DNA of 10,166 nt from Desulfovibrio sp. UBA6121. GTDB lineage: Bacteria > Desulfobacterota > Desulfovibrionia > Desulfovibrionales > Desulfovibrionaceae. The translations under genes and the position numbers were made by a program. The stretch spans positions 1 to 10,166 of the forward strand of contig DIVX01000050.1 in assembly GCA_002422505.1 (NCBI GenBank), written 5' to 3'. This document shows positions 5,567 to 10,166 of this stretch, piece after piece (position 1 is the stretch's first letter; each line of letters begins with the position of its first letter). The notes below the pieces were generated by a model, which was given only the letters and a program-made list of their open reading frames with translations, ran no database searches and was not told where the DNA came from.

Positions 5567-6970
5567 TCAGCCCCGGTTCCTGCTCCTGGTGGCGATGCCG
5601 GCCAAGCCAAGGTGGCGGTAGATGCTTGGCACGCTCAAGCCGGACAGGCGGCTGGCCCTGGTCACGTCGTGGTCGCAAACCTCCATCAGGTGCTGAAAAT
5701 AGGCTCTGTCGCGCAGGAGTTTGTAGTCGTTGTACAGCAGCGAGGGCGTGGGCGCGGCGGAGGCCTGCGGCGTGCTTGCCTGCGCGCGCCTGGCCTTGCC
5801 CTTGTCCAAAAGAGCCATGCGGATGTGGCTCGGCAGGTGCTTGGGGTAGATGACCTTGGCCTGTCCCGAGGCGATGACCGCCGCTTCGACGGCGTTGCCA
5901 AGCTCGCGCACGTTGCCCGGCCACGTGTATTCGCCCAGCAGGGTGCTCAGCTGGGCGGACATCCGCTTGCGGCCCTGCGCGTAGCGTGCGCAGGTCTTGT
6001 CGATAAAATGGCTCGCCAGTTCCAGGATGTCGCTGCCGCGCACGCGCAGCGGCGGCAACATCACCTCCACGGTGTGCAGCCGGAACAACAGGTCGCTGCG
6101 AAAGCCTCCCGCAGCGGTCATGGCGGCAAGGTCGCGGTTGGTGGCGGCAATCAAACGAAAGTCGCTGCCAAGCTCCTTGCCGGACCCCACCGGGCGGTAG
6201 CGGTGTTCCTGCAGCACGCGCAGAAAGGACTTCTGCAGCGACGAAGGCAGCTCGCCCACCTCATCCAGAAACAACGTGCCGCCATCGGCCTCGGCCACCA
6301 GGCCCTTGTGGCTGGACGAAGCCCCGGTGAACGCCCCCTTGGCGTGGCCATACAAAACGCTTTCCAGCAGCGATTCCGTAAGGTTGGAGCAGTCCACCAC
6401 AACAAAGGGCTTGTCCCTGCGGGAGCTGTTGGCGTGGATGGCCTGGGCCGCAAGCTCTTTGCCCACGCCGGTTTCGCCCAGCACCAGCACGTTGGCCTCG
6501 CTTTCCGCAGCCTTGGCCATGGCGTCCCTGGCGCGCAGCATGGACGGGTGGCTGCCGATGATGGCCCCCGCGTGGAAGTCGGCCTTGGGCGCGGCGCTGG
6601 CCAGCCGCTCGCTGCGGTAGCTCAGGGCGCTTTCCAGCGAGGCCCGGATGCTGGCTGGCGTGGCCGGTTTTTGGATGTAGTCCCAGGCCCCGTTCTCCAT
6701 GGTTTCCTGCGCGCCGTAATTGTCGCGCAGGCCTGTGAGGACGATGATTTCCGGGTGGGAGGCGGTGTTGGCCAACTCGTTGATGATCGTATGCCCGTCG
6801 CCGTCCGGCAGGCCGATGTCCAGGTAGATGACATCGGCGCCTTCCCGCGCCCGCGCCATTCCCTGGGCCAGATCGCCCGCCAGTTCTACCGCGTGCCCCA
6901 TGTCGCCCAGGCAACGGGAAAGACTCTTGCGGACGAACTCGTCGTCGTCGATGATCAGTACCTTCGCCAT
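5567..6970 (-). CDS. NtrC-type sigma-54-dependent response regulator (complete)
   Basis: Complete activator of 467 residues. Receiver (about 1-120): D8-D10, phospho-acceptor D51 in YLDIGLPDGDG, T79, K101. Sigma-54 AAA+ domain (about 136-370): Walker A GETGVGKE (165-172), the sigma-54-contacting loop GAFTGA (212-217), Walker B LFLDEVGEL (233-241), arginine-finger region RSDLLFRL (291-298), and WPGNVREL (350-357). A low-complexity Ala/Pro linker (about 392-412) leads to a Fis-type helix-turn-helix (about 435-454, DVTRASRLSGLSVPSIYRHL). All residues needed for phosphorylation, ATP hydrolysis and sigma-54 contact are present. The ATG is preceded by AAGGTG, and the gene lies 14 bases behind the hybrid kinase, its likely partner. 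The sigma-54-like element at 9145-9159, across the divergent gap beyond the kinase, is the most likely local target. Confidence 0.96.
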   Translation of the reverse strand: MAKVLIIDDDEFVRKSLSRCLGDMGHAVELAGDLAQGMARAREGADVIYLDIGLPDGDGHTIINELANTASHPEIIVLTGLRDNYGAQETMENGAWDYIQKPATPASIRASLESALSYRSERLASAAPKADFHAGAIIGSHPSMLRARDAMAKAAESEANVLVLGETGVGKELAAQAIHANSSRRDKPFVVVDCSNLTESLLESVLYGHAKGAFTGASSSHKGLVAEADGGTLFLDEVGELPSSLQKSFLRVLQEHRYRPVGSGKELGSDFRLIAATNRDLAAMTAAGGFRSDLLFRLHTVEVMLPPLRVRGSDILELASHFIDKTCARYAQGRKRMSAQLSTLLGEYTWPGNVRELGNAVEAAVIASGQAKVIYPKHLPSHIRMALLDKGKARRAQASTPQASAAPTPSLLYNDYKLLRDRAYFQHLMEVCDHDVTRASRLSGLSVPSIYRHLGLAGIATRSRNRG

Positions 6971-6984
6971 GCCGTCACCTTCTT

Positions 6985-8877
6985 TTAGGGGCAGTATTGC
7001 CGGATGTTCTCAACCAGCATCCGGGGCGACATGGGCTTCATGACAAAGCCCGCAACGCCAAGATCCCTGGCCTGGGCCTCCAGGCTCGGCTCCACGTGCC
7101 CGGTGCAGATGACGATGCTGGCGTCCGGGTGACGCCTGAGGATGCCCGCCGCCATTTCAATGCCCGTCATGCCCGGCATGGACTGGTCCGTAAGCACCAG
7201 ATCGAACTCTCCTTCGGCCTGCAGAAAAATCTTGAGACCGTCGTGCCCGTTGCCAGCCGTGTGCACCTCGTAGCCCGTGTCGCGCAGCACGCGCTTCATG
7301 GCCTGCAGGGCCCCGCCGTCGTCATCCACCAGCAGCAGCCTGCCCTTGGCGCGGGTGGGGGGCGGGCTCTCCGGCTTGGCGCTCTTCACCTCCGGCGTGG
7401 TGCAGGGCAGGTACACGGTGAAGGTGGTGCCTTGGCCCGGCGTGCTGTCCACATGGATGGAGCCGTTGTTGCAACTGGTGATGGCGTGCACCACGGCCAG
7501 GCCCATGCCGGTGCCGCCGCTTTTCTGCTTGCTGGTGTAAAAGGGCTCAAAAATGCGCTCCACGGCCTCGGGCTCTATGCCGTGGCCGGTGTCCGCCACG
7601 CGCAACACCACATGGTCGCCCAGGGGCAGGCCCGTGTGCGGCGCATCCTTTTGGGATTGCAGGTGCAGGTTGTGGATGGAGACGGACAAGGTGCCCCCGG
7701 TGGGCATGGCCTGCACGGCGTTGCGGGAAAGATTGAGCAGGATCTGCTGGATCTGTGACGGATTGGCCAGAACGCAGTCCTGGTCCGCCGCATAGTCCAC
7801 CTCCAGGCGGATGTGCTTGGGCAGCGAGGCCTGCAACAGCTCCAGGTTGTCCTTGGCCAGGGGGGTCAGGTGCAGGGGGGCGCGGGTCACATCCTGCTGG
7901 CGGCTGTATTCCAGCACCTGCTCCACCAGGGCGGAGGCCTTGTAGGCCGCGCGCAGGGCCTCGCCAAGGGCGGACTGCAGCTCGGGATCGTCCGTCTTGC
8001 CCATGGAGTAATCGGTGTTGAAGATGATGGGCACGAGGTTGTTGTTCAAGTCATGGGCAATGCCCCCGGCCAGCACGCCGATGGCCCGCATCTTCTGCGC
8101 CTGGAACAGCTCGCGCTCCACCCGCTTGAGCTCGGTTATGTCCACGCCAAGCTCCATCACCAGGGGCTCGCCGTTCTCGTCCTCAAAGGGATAATCATAA
8201 ATATGGAAGGTGCGCCCGGCAACGTCCGTGAACTGCCAGTCCACCGGTTTTCCCGTGTCGAACACGCGGAAGGTGGGGCAGTGCGGGCAGGGTGAGCTGC
8301 GCCCGCTGAAGACCTCGTAGCAGCGCCGCCCGATGGACTCCCCGTAATACTGGGTGGTCTTCTTGTTGGCGTAGGCCACGGTGTAGTCGCGCCGCTGCAT
8401 GTACACAAAGGCCGAAAGCTCGTCGATGACGCTGAAGAAGAACTTGCGGTTGTGCTCGCGCAGCATGTCTGAGCGCCGCCGCAACATCTTCTCGTTTTGC
8501 AGGGCTTCCTCCAGCAGGGCCGTTTCCGGGAGCTCCCCCAGCTCCACCCCGATGAGCCCGTCCTCGGGCAGGGGAACCAGGCGGCACTGCATCCGGTACT
8601 GCCCCACGGCCGTGCTGTTGAGCCAGGTGAACCGCTCCTCCTGGCCGCCCGCCACCACCTTTTGCAGCGCCTGGGCCAGGGCGGCGGCCAATTCCTCCGG
8701 CAGGGGCAGGTCCCGAAGGCCGCGCCCGGCCAACTGCGCCGCAGCAACACGAAAAACGGCCCCGCATGCCGCGTTGGCATAGGCCACAACGCCCTCTGGG
8801 CTCAGCGCCGCAAAGGCCCAGGAAGCATTCGCGGCGTAGCGTTCTAGGCTGGTGGGCATGGTTGCGTGTTGCTCCAT
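6985..8877 (-). CDS. Cytoplasmic hybrid histidine kinase: PAS-PAS-HisKA-HATPase-receiver
   Basis: Hybrid kinase of about 630 residues without membrane segments, so it should sense an intracellular signal. Order: PAS-like domain (about 9-115); second PAS (about 140-250) with C186 and a C197-P-H-C200 pair; HisKA with H275 in GGIAHDLNNNL; HATPase with N386 in NLSRNAVQA, DTGHGI (429-434), FEPFYTSK (443-450) and GGTGMGL (454-460); a Pro-rich linker; and a receiver (about 512-628) with D518-D520, phospho-acceptor D564 in VLTDQSMPG and K614. No Hpt domain is present. The start is set at ATG 8875-8877, with AGAGAG four bases upstream. The frame remains open to 8961, but those earlier ATGs lack ribosome sites and add no recognisable domain. 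It is followed after 14 bases by its presumed partner, a sigma-54 regulator, and diverges from a glutamine-synthetase-like gene. The paired cysteines could bind metal or respond to redox, which is untested. Confidence 0.94.
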   Translation of the reverse strand: MEQHATMPTSLERYAANASWAFAALSPEGVVAYANAACGAVFRVAAAQLAGRGLRDLPLPEELAAALAQALQKVVAGGQEERFTWLNSTAVGQYRMQCRLVPLPEDGLIGVELGELPETALLEEALQNEKMLRRRSDMLREHNRKFFFSVIDELSAFVYMQRRDYTVAYANKKTTQYYGESIGRRCYEVFSGRSSPCPHCPTFRVFDTGKPVDWQFTDVAGRTFHIYDYPFEDENGEPLVMELGVDITELKRVERELFQAQKMRAIGVLAGGIAHDLNNNLVPIIFNTDYSMGKTDDPELQSALGEALRAAYKASALVEQVLEYSRQQDVTRAPLHLTPLAKDNLELLQASLPKHIRLEVDYAADQDCVLANPSQIQQILLNLSRNAVQAMPTGGTLSVSIHNLHLQSQKDAPHTGLPLGDHVVLRVADTGHGIEPEAVERIFEPFYTSKQKSGGTGMGLAVVHAITSCNNGSIHVDSTPGQGTTFTVYLPCTTPEVKSAKPESPPPTRAKGRLLLVDDDGGALQAMKRVLRDTGYEVHTAGNGHDGLKIFLQAEGEFDLVLTDQSMPGMTGIEMAAGILRRHPDASIVICTGHVEPSLEAQARDLGVAGFVMKPMSPRMLVENIRQYCP

Positions 8878-8987
8878 GGTGCTCTCTACTATTTTGTCAA
8901 TTTGCGCCAACTTGAGAAAGCTTATGCGCATTACCGGGATTTTGCAACTGGGGCTCAGCACGCTAACATTTTATAATTATGCATTAA

Positions 8988-8997
8988 ATTTGCAAAT
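8988..8997. promoter_or_regulatory. Perfect 10-bp palindrome in the divergent gap
   Basis: ATTTGCAAAT is its own reverse complement. It lies in the AT-rich stretch about 110 bases upstream of the hybrid-kinase start and about 180 bases upstream of the predicted start of the glutamine-synthetase-like mRNA. It could be a binding site for a regulator of either side. AT-richness makes chance occurrence quite possible. Confidence 0.3.
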
Positions 8998-9021
8998 CAA
9001 TTTCGCCGCGTGATTCTCGAA

Positions 9022-9042
9022 TTTAATAATCTGATTATTGAA
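9022..9042. promoter_or_regulatory. Inverted repeat, candidate activator site for the second sigma-54 promoter
   Basis: AATAAT (9025-9030) and ATTATT (9034-9039) are perfect arms around CTG. Two more pairs (TT/AA) flank one mismatch, so 9022-9042 is a 21-base near-palindrome. Its centre is about 139 bases upstream of the transcription start predicted from 9145-9159, a usual distance for an NtrC-type upstream activating site. The local sequence is AT-rich, which raises the chance of coincidence. The match to the regulator at 5567-6970 is inference. Confidence 0.4.
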
Positions 9043-9144
9043 AATAAGAACACAGCCAAACAGCACAGTCAAACCGCTGCCAAAACCAGGGCCAATTTTT
9101 ATTTTAGCCATGATATTACAGCATAAAATTTGAAATTAACAAAA

Positions 9145-9159
9145 TGGCACACGAATTGA
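9145..9159 (+). promoter_or_regulatory. Sigma-54-like promoter of the glutamine-synthetase-family gene
   Basis: TGGCAC (9145-9150), five bases, then TTGA (9156-9159): the -24 half is perfect and the spacing correct, but the -12 half has GA instead of the usual GC. Transcription would start near 9171, giving a leader of about 71 bases. A complete sigma-54 activator is encoded by the divergent operon. The imperfect -12 base could lower strength or raise activator dependence, or mean that the real promoter is elsewhere. Confidence 0.6.
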
Positions 9160-9174
9160 AACAAGGGCCCTATC

Positions 9175-9197
9175 GAAGCCAACCGGCGTGGGGCTTC
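9175..9197 (+). promoter_or_regulatory. Hairpin at the start of the ligase mRNA leader
   Basis: GAAGCC (9175-9180) and GGCTTC (9192-9197) form a perfect 6-bp stem. CC/GG inside the 11-base loop could extend it across a two-base bulge. It begins about four bases after the predicted transcription start. There is no U tract, so a terminator is unlikely; a 5'-stabilising role is possible. Confidence 0.35.
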
Positions 9198-9241
9198 ACT
9201 CCAAAATCGGCGTGTGAAATTGCAAAAAAGGGATTCCAGCG

Positions 9242-10166
9242 ATGAGCTTATCCAAAACCTCGTCCATCGAAAGCATCCAGAAGCTGATCCGGGACCACAA
9301 CATCCGCTACATCCGTTTTGAACAGGCGGACCTGCACGGCGTTTCCCGCAGCAAGACCGTGCCCGTCAACAGCTTCATGGACTACGTCGAGAACGGATTG
9401 AACTTCTACGGCGGCCTGCTGGGGCTGGACATCCAGTCCAGGGTGCCCAGCGGCACCGGCTACGCGGAGGAGGTGGCCTTCGAAGACCACTGCACCATCC
9501 CGGACCTTTCCACCTTCACCGTGCTGCCCTGGGTTCCCAATACGGCCAACATCACCGTGGACCCCTACTGGTACGACGGCAGGCCCGCCATGGCCTCCCC
9601 CCGGTTGCTGCTCAAGAAGATCATCAACGAATTCGACGCCATGGGCTACATTTGCCGCCTGGGCTACGAGTTCGAATTCTATGTGCTGGACAAGAATACC
9701 CGCCAGCCCGTGTACACGGGGCAACCCATCTTCGTCACCCTGAAGAACAATTTCGACATCGACTACGTGTACGACCTGATGGACAAAATGGACCAGGCCG
9801 GGGTGCGCGTCATTACGCAAAATTCCGAGCACGGTCCCGGCCAGCAGGAGATCAACCTGTACTACCAGGACGGCCTGCCCGCCGCAGACACCGCCTTTCT
9901 GTACAAGATGGGCGCCAAGGAAATATCTTTGCAGCACGGCTACATAGCCACCTGGCTGACCAAGCCCTTCATCGATTCCAGCGCCTCGGGCTCGCACTTC
10001 CACGTCAGCCTCATCGACAAGAAGACAGGCAAGAACGCCTTCAACGACCCCGAGGGGGCACACGGCCTTTCCGACCTGGCGCGCAAGTTTTTGGCCGGCC
10101 TGCTCAAGCACGCCCGCGCCAACACCATCTTCACCGCTCCCACCATCAACTGCTACAAGCGCTACC
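9242..10166 (+). CDS. Glutamine-synthetase-family glutamate-amine ligase, N-terminal 308 residues (cut by window edge)
   Basis: Cytoplasmic ATP-dependent ligase of the glutamine synthetase fold, joining glutamate's gamma-carboxyl to ammonia or an amine. Visible parts: a beta-grasp N-terminal domain (about 20-105) and the start of the catalytic domain. Metal and substrate residues are E143 and E145 in YEFEFYV, E196 in NSEHGPGQQEIN with E203, H254 in SGSHFHVS, and an NCYKRY motif (303-308) matching the NSYKR signature. The classical DGSS loop that holds the ammonia-binding aspartate of GlnA is absent; that region reads GLLGLDIQSRVPSGTG (58-73). This fits the divergent GS-like ligases acting on amines (PuuA-type and relatives) better than housekeeping GlnA, but the substrate is unresolved. 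ATG 9242 is preceded by AGGGA about nine bases upstream. The frame runs open through the right edge; roughly a third of a normal 440-460-residue protein is missing. It diverges from the hybrid-kinase operon and lies behind a sigma-54-like promoter. Confidence 0.92.
   Translation, partial: MSLSKTSSIESIQKLIRDHNIRYIRFEQADLHGVSRSKTVPVNSFMDYVENGLNFYGGLLGLDIQSRVPSGTGYAEEVAFEDHCTIPDLSTFTVLPWVPNTANITVDPYWYDGRPAMASPRLLLKKIINEFDAMGYICRLGYEFEFYVLDKNTRQPVYTGQPIFVTLKNNFDIDYVYDLMDKMDQAGVRVITQNSEHGPGQQEINLYYQDGLPAADTAFLYKMGAKEISLQHGYIATWLTKPFIDSSASGSHFHVSLIDKKTGKNAFNDPEGAHGLSDLARKFLAGLLKHARANTIFTAPTINCYKRY

Noticed and set aside
5326..5610. Short open frames in the convergent gap
   Set aside because: No ribosome sites, no motifs, and both strands are open by GC bias. 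Treated as non-coding.
5369..6988. 539-codon plus-strand open frame antisense to the second regulator
   Set aside because: No family motif and no ribosome site. The minus strand carries a complete NtrC-type protein with GAFTGA and Walker motifs.
8934..8962. Minus-strand sigma-54-like TTGC box for the hybrid kinase
   Set aside because: No GG at the -24 position at correct spacing; only the -12 half matches.
9209..9223. Second sigma-54-like element (CGGCGTG...TTGC) before the ligase gene
   Set aside because: Spacing is one base too long. The start would fall about seven bases before the ATG, leaving no room for the ribosome site.
9248..10111. 287-codon minus-strand open frame over the glutamine-synthetase-like gene
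   Set aside because: The plus frame shows GS catalytic motifs throughout; the minus frame has no recognisable domain.

Overview
The window is GC-rich DNA with strong G/C preference at third codon positions and AT-rich regulatory gaps. It holds seven protein genes and two sets of divergently arranged regulators. The mix of families suggests a Desulfovibrio-like sulfate reducer (Desulfovibrionales): a c-type-heme DUF3365 (Tll0287-like) sensor kinase, a cysteine-containing PAS kinase, two NtrC-type sigma-54 activators, a YeiH-family transporter with a universal stress protein, and a glutamine-synthetase-like ligase. That assignment is inference from family content; no rRNA or other marker gene is present.

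Layout. Bases 1-538 (minus) are the N-terminal part of an NtrC-type response regulator, cut by the window edge. It sits directly behind 539-3013 (minus), a membrane histidine kinase with a periplasmic CxxCH heme-binding domain. Across a 267-base divergent gap lie three co-directional plus-strand genes: a YeiH-family membrane transporter (3281-4408), a small single-span protein with a biotinyl/lipoyl-like barrel-sandwich fold (4422-4820), and a universal stress protein (4820-5263). A 303-base convergent gap follows. Then comes a second minus-strand two-component system: hybrid PAS kinase (6985-8877) and sigma-54 response regulator (5567-6970). A 364-base AT-rich divergent gap leads to a glutamine-synthetase-family gene (9242 to the right edge, partial).

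How it fits together. Each kinase/activator pair faces a target gene across a divergent gap. Each gap carries a sigma-54 -24/-12 element starting TGGCACA on the target side, about 70 bases before the start codon. The first (3184-3198) is a full TGGCAC-N5-TTGC match. The second (9145-9159) has a perfect -24 half and a weaker TTGA -12 half. Each gap also has an inverted repeat roughly 100-140 bases upstream of the predicted transcription start, where an NtrC-type activator would bind. The simplest model is two neighbouring, architecturally parallel signal-to-sigma-54 circuits. In one, a heme sensor controls an anion-exporter-like membrane module. In the other, a cytoplasmic PAS sensor controls a glutamate-amine ligase-like enzyme.

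The least explained part is the 3281-5263 module, in which a YeiH-family transporter is coupled to a membrane-anchored barrel-sandwich protein lacking the biotin/lipoyl lysine and to a universal stress protein lacking the nucleotide-binding glycine motif. No tRNA, rRNA, CRISPR array, insertion sequence or phage gene was seen.
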